A model generated the notes under the pieces. The model saw nothing but the letters and a program-made list of their open reading frames with translations, was not told where the DNA came from and did no database searches. Shown here in pieces: positions 44,298-53,123 of a stretch of DNA of 64,000 nucleotides. Made by a program: the position numbers and the translations under genes. The stretch is from Exiguobacterium sp. RIT594 (GTDB lineage: Bacteria; Bacillota; Bacilli; Exiguobacteriales; Exiguobacteriaceae). Where the stretch lies: the NCBI RefSeq assembly GCF_003339585.1, contig NZ_QPKF01000006.1:1-64000 (forward strand), written 5' to 3'. Each line of letters opens with the position of its first letter. Positions within the stretch are counted from its first letter, which is position 1.

Positions 44298-45320
44298 TTA
44301 ATGCTGTTCGACGACAATCTTACCAATCGTCTTGCCACTTTCGACGAGACGGTGGGCTTCTTTTAAATTCTCTGCATTCAGTCCGATCAACGTCTGAGTG
44401 ACAGTCGTCTCAAGTGTTTCTTCCTCGAGCCAAGTCGCGATGCGGGTCAGAATTTCATGTTGGCGAATCATGTCCGGTGTCTCGAACAGGGATCGGGTGA
44501 ACATGAACTCCCAGGCGAAAGTGGCACTCTTTTGTTGCAAAGCGCTGAGATTGAGTGCCTGGTCCGTCTCGACGATACTGCAGATGGTCCCTTGCGGTGT
44601 GATGACATCGACCATCGCATCAAAATGCTGATCGGTCGCATTCAGACAAAAAACGTAGTCGACATACGAATAACCGAGTTGTTCAAGTTGTTCCCGGAAA
44701 TCTTCGTGATGGTTAATCGTATGATGGGCGCCGTGTGCTTTCGCCCAGTCGATCGTTTCCGGACGGGAAGCGGTCCCGATGACGGTCAGGCCGGCATGGT
44801 TCGCAAGTTGTGTCGCGATCGATCCGACACCGCCTGCTGCACCGATGATTAGAATCGTCTTCTCGAGATTTGATTTGGCATCAAACGTGATATGCATTCG
44901 GTCAGTTAAAGCTTCATAAGCCGTCAAGGCAGTGAGGGGAAGCGCCGCCGCCTCGCTGAACGTCAAACGTTCCGGCTTCTTCGCAACAATTCGTTCGTCG
45001 ACGAGCTGGAATTCACTGTTGGAGCCGGGGCGGTTGATGGCACCGGCGTAGTAGACTTCATCCCCGACAGAAAAGAGGGTGGCGTGATCACCGACTTCAA
45101 CGACGACGCCGGCTGCATCATAGCCGATGATTTTCGGTTCCTGTTCGTCCGCGCCCTTAGCCCGGACTTTCGTATCGACCGGATTGACGGAAACGGCTTT
45201 AATTTCGACTAGCACATCGTGTCCTTTTGCGACGGGACGTTCGATTTTAAGATCAATCAGACTGTCGGCTTCCGTAATCGGTAAATGTTTGTGGAATCCA
45301 ATGGCTTTCATCTGTTGCAT
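44298..45320 (-). CDS. Zinc-type alcohol dehydrogenase-like protein
   Basis: The 340-residue MDR protein is of the 'zinc-binding alcohol dehydrogenase family' often seen in Bacilli. It has VKAVSVNPVDTKVRA-like IKAVSVNPVDTKVRA, IIGYDAAGVVVEVG, the NADP loop ILIIGAAGGVGSIATQLA near residue 160, and EAHRLVESGKTIGKIV at the end. It lacks the structural zinc cysteines, so it is probably a quinone or enone reductase. The ATG at 45320 has AAAGG ten bases upstream. Confidence 0.87.
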   Translation of the reverse strand: MQQMKAIGFHKHLPITEADSLIDLKIERPVAKGHDVLVEIKAVSVNPVDTKVRAKGADEQEPKIIGYDAAGVVVEVGDHATLFSVGDEVYYAGAINRPGSNSEFQLVDERIVAKKPERLTFSEAAALPLTALTAYEALTDRMHITFDAKSNLEKTILIIGAAGGVGSIATQLANHAGLTVIGTASRPETIDWAKAHGAHHTINHHEDFREQLEQLGYSYVDYVFCLNATDQHFDAMVDVITPQGTICSIVETDQALNLSALQQKSATFAWEFMFTRSLFETPDMIRQHEILTRIATWLEEETLETTVTQTLIGLNAENLKEAHRLVESGKTIGKIVVEQH

Positions 45321-45491
45321 GACAAAACATCCTTTCAGAGATAAGTATCTTTTGAACTTTTCCACGCGTCATGAAAAACGAAACCCGTCCAAAATTAGAA
45401 AACCTGTTTCCTTCCTGTGAGGTCCATGCGTTGAATTGGGAATTTGTAGTAGAATGCAGAGTGTAGATCTTATTAAAAGGAGTCGAATCGT

Positions 45492-45929
45492 ATGCATGAT
45501 GTCATTTCTTTTCCGGCTGCCCCGACACAATCAATCATTGAACAGTATTTAGTCCATGCGCATCCCTATCCCCGTTCGTATCAACCGGCGAAATTGATTG
45601 CGCTTCGACGGGAACGAGGGGTCATGAACCGATTGTACCGGACAGAACGGGAACTGATTCTCCGTCCGAGCGAACCGGTTGCTCCGCAAGTCCAGCGCCT
45701 GTCACTTGAGCAACAAGAGCGTTTGATTGGTTATATCGAAGCACGAAAGAACAGTTTTGGATTTGAAGAAGCCGAAACGTACAAGTTCTATCTGCTGGAA
45801 GTCGCTTATGAATTACGGCATCTTCCGCGGACGAGTCAGCCGCTTCGGGCACATACGTATTATCAGCTGGAGGAATTGCTGTCCGGTAAACCGTTTGTTC
45901 TTCATGCGACGGCTCGCCGGCAAGGATAA
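45492..45929 (+). CDS. Hypothetical protein (145 aa)
   Basis: The protein is soluble and rich in arginine and glutamate, with no signal peptide, membrane helix or known motif. A central helical stretch (LSLEQQERLIGYIEARKNSFGFEEAETYK in part) and a C-terminal LRAHTYYQLEELL suggest an all-helical fold. AAAGGAG lies eleven bases upstream of the ATG and a terminator follows the stop, so it is an independent gene. I do not recognise the family. Confidence 0.72.
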   Translation: MHDVISFPAAPTQSIIEQYLVHAHPYPRSYQPAKLIALRRERGVMNRLYRTERELILRPSEPVAPQVQRLSLEQQERLIGYIEARKNSFGFEEAETYKFYLLEVAYELRHLPRTSQPLRAHTYYQLEELLSGKPFVLHATARRQG

Positions 45930-45944
45930 GTCTTTACTCCAAAG

Positions 45945-45980
45945 AAAGCTGCCTCGACGTGATGTCGAAGCAGCTTTTTG
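45945..45980. terminator. Bidirectional terminator
   Basis: AAAGCTGCCTCGAC and GTCGAAGCAGCTTTTT form a long stem with one mismatch between convergent genes. Confidence 0.88.
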
Positions 45981-45982
45981 AT

Positions 45983-46480
45983 TTAGAGAGCCGGAGTCGG
46001 AGTCGGTATGGCACCCGTCTTCGTATAGGCCGCATCAATATCGGAGCGGATTTGTTTGACCGGAGTACCTTGTTGGTAAGCGACGATCGATTGGGCGGCG
46101 ATATCAAGACACGTTCCGCACGTAATCCCGTGTGTCGTCCAAGTCGTTTTTCCGTCTGCTGTTTGATCGGCGATGAAGCAATCATAGTTACTCGTGTGTC
46201 CGGCCGATTCCCCGCATCCGCAATAACACGGCATCTTTTCCAAAAGATCCTGATGTTTGGCGACAGACAGGTAAATCGTCTGAATCGAAGAATCCGTTTC
46301 TTTTAAGAACGCCGGTGCAATCGCTGGCGACGTCGTCTGTTCCAGCTGATCGGCACTTGTGTGCGTCGCATGGGCCTCGTGGCCAGTATGCGGCGCACTC
46401 TTTTGTTCAGTCTGTCCGCACGCACCGAGGGCAAGCGTCGCCGACAGTGTCATGATCATCCATCCGGTTTTTCCAGGCAT
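45983..46480 (-). CDS. PCYCGC-motif lipoprotein
   Basis: The 165-residue protein has a lipoprotein signal (lipobox LGAC) and a His-rich linker. The domain has KMPCYCGCGESAGH followed by NYDCF and HGITCGTCLDIA. The PCYCGC pattern defines a Bacilli family of cysteine-rich extracytoplasmic proteins of unknown role. The many Cys and His residues suggest metal or redox chemistry, which is inference. The ATG at 46480 has GGAGGA seven bases upstream; an ATG two codons earlier abuts it. Confidence 0.88.
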   Translation of the reverse strand: MPGKTGWMIMTLSATLALGACGQTEQKSAPHTGHEAHATHTSADQLEQTTSPAIAPAFLKETDSSIQTIYLSVAKHQDLLEKMPCYCGCGESAGHTSNYDCFIADQTADGKTTWTTHGITCGTCLDIAAQSIVAYQQGTPVKQIRSDIDAAYTKTGAIPTPTPAL

Positions 46481-46573
46481 CTTCATTCCTCCATCACTCG
46501 TTGATTCTTTCCTTAGTATACGGTGGAAGGTTCAACGGCAGGTAAGCAGGTAATGGCGATTCGATGACAGTTC

Positions 46574-47491
46574 TTATCGCGTTAACTGTTGTTCGATTGT
46601 CTCGAAGTTCGTTTCCATCATCGTCAAGTAGGTTGAGGCGTCTGTTCCTTTTGCCCCGAGGGAATCGGTGTAGAGGGTTCCGCCGATCGGAATGCCGGTT
46701 TCACGGGAGACCGTCTCCATGCTGCGCCGGTCGACACTCGTCTCGACGAACAGCACCGGAATGTCCTGTTGTTTGATCAAATCAACAATCCGCCGGACTT
46801 GGTCGGGTGTCCCTTGGTTGTCGGAATTGATTTCCCAAATGTAGTCGGCTTTAAAATCGTAGGCGTCGCTGAAGTATTTAAAGGCACCTTCACTCGTAAT
46901 CAGATGACGCTCGGCATCCGGAATCGTGGCAAAGCGTTCTTTTGCTTTGAGATCGAGTGTCTTGAGTTCCTTGATATAAGCCGAAGCATTTTTCTCATAA
47001 TCGGCTTTGTTCGCCGGGTCTTCTTTAATTAATCCAGCTTTGACGTTTTCAACGTATTGAATGCCGTTGCTGAGATCGAGCCAGGCATGCGGGTCGGTCT
47101 CCTGTTCCTTTCCGGCTGCCGTCAAATACTTTGGTTCGACACCCTTACTGAGCGCATAGACCGGAGCATCCTTCCCGTCCTTATTCGTACTCGAGCGGAG
47201 TTTATTGAACCAGGATCCGCCGGCTTCGAGATTCAGACCGTTGTAAAAGATGACATCGGCATCCGCCATCTTCCGGACATCGGTCGGTAACGGCTCGTAT
47301 TCGTGCGGATTTTTGCCGATCTTGACCATGCTGTGGACGTCGACGTGTTCACCGCCGACGACCCGGGTCATGTCTTCCAAGATCGAATAGGTCGTAACGA
47401 CTTGTATTTTGCCATCGTCGGCAGAATCGGTAGAACAGCCGGCCAGCAAAACGGCGAGACCGGCTAAGGGGATGAATCGTTTGAATGTCAT
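46574..47491 (-). CDS. mntC: Manganese ABC transporter binding lipoprotein
   Basis: The 305-residue cluster A-I binding protein has lipobox LLAGCS. Expected metal ligands are the histidine of NPHEYEP, the histidine of DPHAWLD, the glutamate of ITSEGAFKYF, and the aspartate of YTDSLG. Glutamate rather than histidine at the third position favours Mn(II) over Zn(II), and MntR boxes upstream of the operon agree. The ATG at 47491 has AAGGAG eight bases upstream. It overlaps the permease gene by four bases. Confidence 0.9.
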   Translation of the reverse strand: MTFKRFIPLAGLAVLLAGCSTDSADDGKIQVVTTYSILEDMTRVVGGEHVDVHSMVKIGKNPHEYEPLPTDVRKMADADVIFYNGLNLEAGGSWFNKLRSSTNKDGKDAPVYALSKGVEPKYLTAAGKEQETDPHAWLDLSNGIQYVENVKAGLIKEDPANKADYEKNASAYIKELKTLDLKAKERFATIPDAERHLITSEGAFKYFSDAYDFKADYIWEINSDNQGTPDQVRRIVDLIKQQDIPVLFVETSVDRRSMETVSRETGIPIGGTLYTDSLGAKGTDASTYLTMMETNFETIEQQLTR

Positions 47492-48348
47492 GTCGTGAGC
47501 TCCTTTTTCGGTGATTTCCATTTCCGGAGCAGTCCGTGGCGCGGTGAGAAGATGAAGACCAGCGCAAACAAGGCGGTCGCGACCAGGACGATCGAGGCTC
47601 CGGACGACAGGTTATAGGTGAAGCTGAAATATAGACCGACGACGGAAGAAATCGTCCCGAGACCGGCAGACAGGAAAATCATCCGCGACAACCGGTTCGT
47701 TAACAGATAGGCAGTTGCCGCCGGTGTAATCAACATCGCGACGACGAGAATGATACCGACTGTCTGAAGCGATGCGACCGTGACGAGCGTCAACATCGTC
47801 ATCAGCAGGTAATGAATCAATCGGGTCGACAAACCATATGCTGCCGCCATCGTCGGATCAAATGAGGTGACAAGCAATTCTTTGTAGAATAGAAAAATGG
47901 CCCCAAGGACAATCAGACCGATGGCGAGCGTCATCCACATATCGCTTGGACGGACGGCAAGGACGTTTCCGAACAGAATATGGTACAGATCGCTGCTGCT
48001 GCGTAAAAAAGAAATCAGGATGATCCCGAGCGCAAAGGCTGACGTAAATAAAATCCCGATGGCCGTGTCGTTCTTAATCCGGCTGTTTTGACTGACGAAA
48101 CCAATTCCGAGTGCGGTCAGAAGACCGGTCGCGACGGCACCGATGAAGAAGTTAATCCCGAGCAGGTACGAGATGGCGACACCCGGCAGGACAGCATGGG
48201 AGATCGCGTCTCCCATCAGCGACATCCCGCGTAAAATGATGAAGCAGCCGATGACACCACAGATGATGCCGACCATAACGGACGTTACAAGTGCTTTCTG
48301 GAGAAAATCATATTCAGTCAAAGCTTGAATGAAATCGAGGACATTCAT
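47488..48348 (-). CDS. mntB: Manganese ABC transporter permease
   Basis: The 286-residue ABC-3 family permease has about eight helices. RGMSLMGDAISHAVLPGVAISYLLG near residue 41 is the family signature, followed by AAYGLSTRLIHYLL and TVGIILVVAMLITPAATAYLL. It forms the Mn(II) channel with the ATPase and binding protein. It overlaps both neighbours by four bases, so the three genes are translationally coupled. Sequence alone does not exclude Zn, but the MntR sites support manganese. Confidence 0.9.
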   Translation of the reverse strand: MNVLDFIQALTEYDFLQKALVTSVMVGIICGVIGCFIILRGMSLMGDAISHAVLPGVAISYLLGINFFIGAVATGLLTALGIGFVSQNSRIKNDTAIGILFTSAFALGIILISFLRSSSDLYHILFGNVLAVRPSDMWMTLAIGLIVLGAIFLFYKELLVTSFDPTMAAAYGLSTRLIHYLLMTMLTLVTVASLQTVGIILVVAMLITPAATAYLLTNRLSRMIFLSAGLGTISSVVGLYFSFTYNLSSGASIVLVATALFALVFIFSPRHGLLRKWKSPKKELTT

Positions 48349-49088
48349 GACGAAACCTCCACTTTCTGAAGGAAGGCAAGCGGATTGCCGTATGCGCCTT
48401 CGATAATATGCGGCTGCAGGACATCGGTCGGCGGACCTACTGAAATGACCCGTCGATTGAGGAGTAACAGGGTATCAAAGTAATCGGCCGCCTTACTTAA
48501 GTCGTGGTGGACGACGACGATCGTCTTTCCTTCATCACGCAACATACGTAACAAGTCGATGATGACGCCTTCACTGCCGGCATCAACGCCGACGAACGGT
48601 TCGTCGAGCAATAACAGGTGGGCGTCCTGTGCTAAAGCCCGGGCCAAAAAGACACGTTGTTGTTGACCGCCGGACAGTTCCCCGATTTGACGGTCGGCGT
48701 AATCGAGCATTCCGACCCGCTCAAGGCAGGAGCGGGCATGTATCCGGTGTTGTTTCGTCGGACGCTTGAATAAACCGAGCTGGGGATAACAGCCGATCAG
48801 GACGGCGTCGAGGACGCGAATCGGAAAATCCCAGTCGATTGCACTGCGTTGCGGAACATAAGCAACCCGCGTCCGGGCCTGTTTTACGGAATGACCAAGT
48901 AAACGGATCGTTGTTGCTTCAGCCGGAATCAAGCCCATGATGGCTTTGATGAACGTGGATTTGCCGGCACCGTTCGGACCGATGATTCCAATGAGTTGAC
49001 CCGGCGTGAAGCGAACCGACAGGTCTTCGAGCGCAGTTGTCTCGAAATAGGAAACCGATAATTTTTCTACCTCTACGGCATGTATCAT
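48345..49088 (-). CDS. mntA: Manganese ABC transporter ATPase
   Basis: The 247-residue ATPase has Walker A GPNGAGKST, Q-loop YVPQRSAIDWDFP, signature LSGGQQQRVFLARALAQ, Walker B LLLLDEPFVGVD and the switch histidine in VVHHDLSKA. IDWDFPI is typical of Mn/Zn-type ATPases. It is the first gene of the operon, behind two MntR boxes and a SigmaA promoter. GGAGGG precedes the ATG. Confidence 0.92.
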   Translation of the reverse strand: MIHAVEVEKLSVSYFETTALEDLSVRFTPGQLIGIIGPNGAGKSTFIKAIMGLIPAEATTIRLLGHSVKQARTRVAYVPQRSAIDWDFPIRVLDAVLIGCYPQLGLFKRPTKQHRIHARSCLERVGMLDYADRQIGELSGGQQQRVFLARALAQDAHLLLLDEPFVGVDAGSEGVIIDLLRMLRDEGKTIVVVHHDLSKAADYFDTLLLLNRRVISVGPPTDVLQPHIIEGAYGNPLAFLQKVEVSS

Positions 49089-49133
49089 AAAAATCCCTCC
49101 TGTTAAGATGATGACTTTAGTGTGGAAACAAAT

Positions 49134-49149
49134 GTTTCCTTAGGGAAAG
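49134..49149 (-). promoter_or_regulatory. MntR box 2, in the mntABC leader
   Basis: GTTTCCTTAGGGAAAG (minus strand CTTTCCCTAAGGAAAC) matches most of the MntR consensus TTTGCCTTAAGGAAAC. It lies about 70 bases downstream of the promoter start site. Confidence 0.7.
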
Positions 49150-49206
49150 AAAAAGTCTAAAAAAAGAGATTGCCTTATCGCATAGATTATTCTCCGAACT
49201 AATAAT

Positions 49207-49222
49207 GTTTCCTTTAGGCAAA
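49207..49222 (-). promoter_or_regulatory. MntR box 1, at the mntABC start site
   Basis: On the minus strand TTTGCCTAAAGGAAAC differs from the B. subtilis MntR consensus by one base. It abuts the -10, where Mn-loaded MntR would block RNA polymerase. Confidence 0.88.
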
Positions 49223-49250
49223 TTTTAAGGTGAGACGAAAGAAATGTCAA
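49222..49250 (-). promoter_or_regulatory. SigmaA promoter of mntABC
   Basis: The -35 TTGACA (49250-49245) is perfect, the spacer is 17 bases, and the -10 is TAAAAT (49227-49222). Confidence 0.85.
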
Positions 49251-49321
49251 CTGCTTTCGTAGAAGTGCTTTTGAAAACATCGTGCTAAGATGGAAGAGGA
49301 GAAAAACGCGGGGGTGAGAGG

Positions 49322-50674
49322 ATGAGTCAGTCAGAGGAACAACAATGGAAGTTGCTGTTACTTGAGGCATTGGTAAAAGAGCGGCGTGAAGATGCGCAGC
49401 AAGTGATTGAAGAAGTCTATCCATACGATTTAGCGAACTGGTATGGTGAGCTCGGTGCGACGGAGCAAGAACGGCTCCTCCGTTATCTCGATCATGAGCG
49501 TTTGGCCGACGTCATCGAGGAACTTGAACTTGAACAGCAACTCGAGGTGTTACGACGCCTTGATGTCGAACATGCCGGTCACGTGATGGACTTGATGGAA
49601 AATGATGATTTGGCGGACATACTGGAAGAATTACCAAAAGAAGAAGTCGACCGCTTATTATCCGGTATGCGTCCGGATGAGGCGCTGATCGTCCGCAATT
49701 TATTGACGTATCCGGCCGAGACGGCAGGCCGCCTGATGACCAACCGGTTCATCTGGGTAACCGATGAGTCGACGATTGGCGAGACGATCGAGAAGATGCG
49801 AGACTATATCGAATACTCGGAGACAATCAATTACGTTTATGTCGTCAATCAACTGAGTCAGCTCGTCGGCGTCATTTCCTACCGGGATTTAATCCTCGCA
49901 AGTAACGACGAACGGATTGCGGACGTCATGGACCGGAAAGTCATCAGCGTCTCGTCCGAGACCGATCAGGAAGATGTCGCGAAAATGTTTGAACGCTACG
50001 ACTTAGTTTCGTTGCCGGTCGTCGAAGGGGACGTTCTCGTCGGATTGATTACGGTCGATGATGCCCTCGACGTCTTACGGGAAGAAGCTAATGAAGACAT
50101 CGAGAAGTTATCCGCTTCCGGTAAATCGATTGATTTTGATACGAAGCCCTGGGTAGCCGCGACGCGGCGTTTGCCGTGGTTGATTTTGTTATTATTCATT
50201 GGACTGGTTTCCGGATCAATCATCAGCCAGTTTGAGGAAACCTTGTCAAAAGTCGTCGCGTTGGCATTCTTCATGCCGATGATTGCCGGGATGACCGGAA
50301 ATACCGGGACGCAGTCGCTGGCTGTCGTCGTTCGTGGTTTGATTACGCGTGAAGTCGACAAAAAGGTCGTCACCCGGCTGATTCTCCGGGAGTTCCGTGT
50401 CGGTCTGATCATCGGTGTGACATGTGGAATCTTGATTGCCATCATCGCCTATGTCTGGCAAGGGGATCCGATTCTTGGTCTCGTCGTCGGCAGTTCACTG
50501 ATTATCACGTTGATTTTCGGAACGCTTGCCGGAACGATCATCCCGTTGATTTTGCATCGTCTGAACATCGACCCGGCGATCGCATCCGGTCCGCTCATCA
50601 CGACGCTGAACGATATCCTGTCGTTGCTCGTCTATTTCGGGATTGCGACAGCCTTTATCAGCCGTTTGATGTAA
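49322..50674 (+). CDS. mgtE: Magnesium transporter MgtE
   Basis: The 450-residue Mg(II) channel has an N-terminal superhelical gating domain (about 20-130, with LADVIEELE and LADILEELP repeats), paired CBS domains (about 135-260, MDRKVISVSSETD) and five membrane helices. The pore signature is GMTGNTGTQSLAVVVRG near residue 320, with ASGPLITTLNDILSL near the end. Cytosolic Mg closes the channel. No M-box riboswitch is seen upstream. It is divergent from the manganese operon. Confidence 0.95.
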   Translation: MSQSEEQQWKLLLLEALVKERREDAQQVIEEVYPYDLANWYGELGATEQERLLRYLDHERLADVIEELELEQQLEVLRRLDVEHAGHVMDLMENDDLADILEELPKEEVDRLLSGMRPDEALIVRNLLTYPAETAGRLMTNRFIWVTDESTIGETIEKMRDYIEYSETINYVYVVNQLSQLVGVISYRDLILASNDERIADVMDRKVISVSSETDQEDVAKMFERYDLVSLPVVEGDVLVGLITVDDALDVLREEANEDIEKLSASGKSIDFDTKPWVAATRRLPWLILLLFIGLVSGSIISQFEETLSKVVALAFFMPMIAGMTGNTGTQSLAVVVRGLITREVDKKVVTRLILREFRVGLIIGVTCGILIAIIAYVWQGDPILGLVVGSSLIITLIFGTLAGTIIPLILHRLNIDPAIASGPLITTLNDILSLLVYFGIATAFISRLM

Positions 50675-50678
50675 CACA

Positions 50679-50734
50679 AAAAAAGTATCGTTCTGCCGAA
50701 TCTGTGGAGATCCGGCGAAACGATACTTTTTTCT
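50679..50734. terminator. Terminator after mgtE
   Basis: AAAAAAGTATCGTT and AACGATACTTTTTT form a long stem with an inner GCCG/CGGC helix. Confidence 0.9.
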
Positions 50735-50746
50735 ATCGACTGGAAA

Positions 50747-52315
50747 TCAGTCGGTCTGGGCATCAAGTGTCTCTAACAAGTTCACCCAACGCGTTTCATA
50801 GTGTTGATCCGAAAACGGTTCAAGTGCTTTAGCGGCACGTGATCCCATCAGTTGTCGGGCATCGGGATGCGTCATCAAGTCGATTGCGGCTTCAGCGAAC
50901 TTAGCTGTATCTCGTTTAGGAATGAGACGTCCCGTCACCCGGTCCTCGATGATTTCTGCCGGACCGTAACAAATATCGTAAGCGATGACCGGAATACCGT
51001 AACTCATACTCTCAAGAATCGCCATTCCGAACCCTTCGGATTGTGAAGTGAAGAGTGTGGCAACGGCACCGGCATACGCTTCCCGCATATCAGTGACGAA
51101 TCCTTTGAAATGGATGTGATCGGTCAAAGCCAATTCCTTGATCAATGCCAAAAGATCTTTTTCGAGTTGGTCGTTATAACCAAACCCATAAAAATCAAGG
51201 AAAGCGTTTGGATTGTGATCGACGATCCGGCGCATCGCCCGAACGCTTTCTGCGACATCTTTTTTAACTTGAATCCGTGATACGACGACAAAACGATTCG
51301 GATTGACGGGATCAACAAGTTCGCCCGAGGCTGTGTTCGTAAACGCATGAGGGATGGAATGGAACAGGGACGCGTGACCAAACTGTTGTTTCATATGGTC
51401 GGCCTGTCGGGATGTCGCTGTAATGACAGCACTCCACTCATCAATCCGTTTGAACAAAGTATTCCAGACACCACTGACTGTGGCGGTTTCATCAAAAGGT
51501 GAGACAAAGTGGTTACTGTGTCCAAACGCAACTTTTCGGATGTTTGGATGATTGACGTTAAGCACGACGGCATCTAAATTCTGTTTCGGTAAGTTCGGCA
51601 GACGGTCCCGGAATTCGGACGACAGCATGACGGCCGGATATTGTCCCAACAAACGATTGAGCGCAAAGGTATAAAAAGCAGCAGGGTCATTGAATTGGAG
51701 CTGTTCGTTTTTTCCGAAATAGAACAGATGACTCCAGTCCACGGAATTCATCTTGTGCCAAAGCGTTAAATAACAGGTGCCGTTGCCGTGAAGAAACTGG
51801 CGTGAGACAGGTTTGTTCGTCGTCGTGGAATAATAAACGATTTGGAAAAGTTGTCCGTTTTCCAAATACTCTTCCCGTTTTAGTCGATGACGTGTATCTG
51901 AAAAATAATCGATGAAAACAAGCCGATCCATTGCATCAAAACGAAGGTACTGAACGTACACTCCGTTGTCGAAAACACGATAGGAGTCGTTGTCTGTCCG
52001 GCTGGCGTCATCAAAGACGACGAATTGCCGGTTCAGTTGTTTCAAGAGACGAGTTTTCGTCTGCTTCTCGTTTGCCTTTTGCTGTCCTAACGTATGGATC
52101 AGGTTCGTGACCTGGACATGCGGATTCAGAAGGTCAAGCTGTATCATCTCTTCTCGGGTACTATCAATCTGAGTCTGGAGACCAAGTGTCAAAAGATGGA
52201 CAGCCCGGTCTGGTTCAGCAGCGGCGACCGTATTTGCTCGTTTGATGACGGCTTTGACCAGCCCGCCGCGCTTCGTGCCTAATGTATTTAAAGTGAAAAA
52301 AGTTGTTCTTTTCAT
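50747..52315 (-). CDS. Glycosyltransferase family 4, teichoic-acid glucosyltransferase-like
   Basis: The 522-residue protein resembles poly(glycerol-phosphate) glucosyltransferases (TagE/TarM group). An N-terminal domain (TLGTKRGGLVKAVIKRAN) precedes a GT-B fold. VVSRIQVKKDVAESVRAM and SEGFGMAILESMSYGIPVIAYD hold the donor-site EX7E motif, and GPAEIIEDRVTGRLIP follows. It probably glucosylates a wall or surface polymer. The ATG at 52315 lacks a ribosome site; a TTG eight codons upstream (52339) also lacks one. A strong GGAGG occurs further upstream inside a hairpin loop. Confidence 0.82.
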   Translation of the reverse strand: MKRTTFFTLNTLGTKRGGLVKAVIKRANTVAAAEPDRAVHLLTLGLQTQIDSTREEMIQLDLLNPHVQVTNLIHTLGQQKANEKQTKTRLLKQLNRQFVVFDDASRTDNDSYRVFDNGVYVQYLRFDAMDRLVFIDYFSDTRHRLKREEYLENGQLFQIVYYSTTTNKPVSRQFLHGNGTCYLTLWHKMNSVDWSHLFYFGKNEQLQFNDPAAFYTFALNRLLGQYPAVMLSSEFRDRLPNLPKQNLDAVVLNVNHPNIRKVAFGHSNHFVSPFDETATVSGVWNTLFKRIDEWSAVITATSRQADHMKQQFGHASLFHSIPHAFTNTASGELVDPVNPNRFVVVSRIQVKKDVAESVRAMRRIVDHNPNAFLDFYGFGYNDQLEKDLLALIKELALTDHIHFKGFVTDMREAYAGAVATLFTSQSEGFGMAILESMSYGIPVIAYDICYGPAEIIEDRVTGRLIPKRDTAKFAEAAIDLMTHPDARQLMGSRAAKALEPFSDQHYETRWVNLLETLDAQTD

Positions 52316-52355
52316 GAATTTTGGCTGTCGGATAAACAATATTTTTTAGTGGGAT

Positions 52356-52387
52356 AAAAGACAACCCTCACCTCCTTTTTGTCTTTT
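52356..52387 (-). other. Hairpin with ribosome-site-like loop before the glycosyltransferase
   Basis: AAAAGACAA (52356-52364) and TTGTCTTTT (52379-52387) are perfect inverse arms. On the minus strand the 14-base loop holds AAAGGAGGTGAGGG. It lies about 40 bases before the glycosyltransferase start. Confidence 0.5.
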
Positions 52388-52476
52388 GAGTGATGCCAAC
52401 CTTAGCACATCTATCGAAAACAAGGAAATAAGGGTTCATACGTATACTCTCAAAATTGAATCGATTTAGACTAATT

Positions 52477-53109
52477 TCATCTTATCCACACGGCAAGTGG
52501 ACCGATATCATCAAACCCGGCTTCAAGTGCCGTAATCAATTGGTCGCCATACTCATAGCCGACGAGCGATTGTCCCGGAAAGTGAGCGGAACTGAGCCGG
52601 ATGATGTCATCCCAGAGTCGTTCATCGAGATAATCGGACGTCAGATGCGACAGTCCGGTCGTTTGACCGTTGGAATAAGCGATGAAACCGGCCTGTTGGG
52701 CATCGGAAAAGAACAGCCGGACATCGGTTCGTTCGAACAACGTATCTGGTAAGTCATGCGTTTCGATGAAGGCGAAGAAACGTGCCGCGTCCTCGGAAGT
52801 CGTCACGACGGTCCAGTCTGTCGGCAGTGCGCGTCGGTCGAGAATCGGCGAACGGACAATCCATTCCGCTGTGAACAGATGCGTCAATCCTGCAAGTGAA
52901 AAATCATAGCTGGCGGTACAATCCTTGATACTGTTGACACCGGTCAGATCGAGTTGCTGTTGATGCGCCCGGACCATCATTTCCGGATAGAGCGGCGGGA
53001 CGTTCCCTGTCGCTTTCCAGCTGTCGTCCGTTTCCGTGACGGTACATCCGTTCAGTTCGCAAATCAGGCGACACCAATCGAAGTTATTTTGAATAGCTGC
53101 TTGCCGCAT
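52477..53109 (-). CDS. Hypothetical protein, possibly GNAT-fold (210 aa)
   Basis: The N-terminal half has two cysteines close together (WCRLICELNGC) and the C-terminal part ends with ALEAGFDDIGPLAVWIR, reminiscent of the closing strands of GNAT acetyltransferases. I cannot find the canonical acetyl-CoA loop, so the assignment is weak. The ATG at 53109 follows AAAGGGGA; the frame open further upstream is antisense to nothing useful and overlaps the channel gene. It lies 14 bases after the channel gene and may belong to its operon. Confidence 0.6.
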   Translation of the reverse strand: MRQAAIQNNFDWCRLICELNGCTVTETDDSWKATGNVPPLYPEMMVRAHQQQLDLTGVNSIKDCTASYDFSLAGLTHLFTAEWIVRSPILDRRALPTDWTVVTTSEDAARFFAFIETHDLPDTLFERTDVRLFFSDAQQAGFIAYSNGQTTGLSHLTSDYLDERLWDDIIRLSSAHFPGQSLVGYEYGDQLITALEAGFDDIGPLAVWIR

Positions 53110-53123
53110 CCCGACATCCCCTT

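Noticed and set aside
49089-49321. M-box magnesium riboswitch before mgtE
   Set aside because: The spacer is occupied by the mnt promoter and MntR boxes, and no M-box-like multi-helix fold or terminator precedes mgtE.
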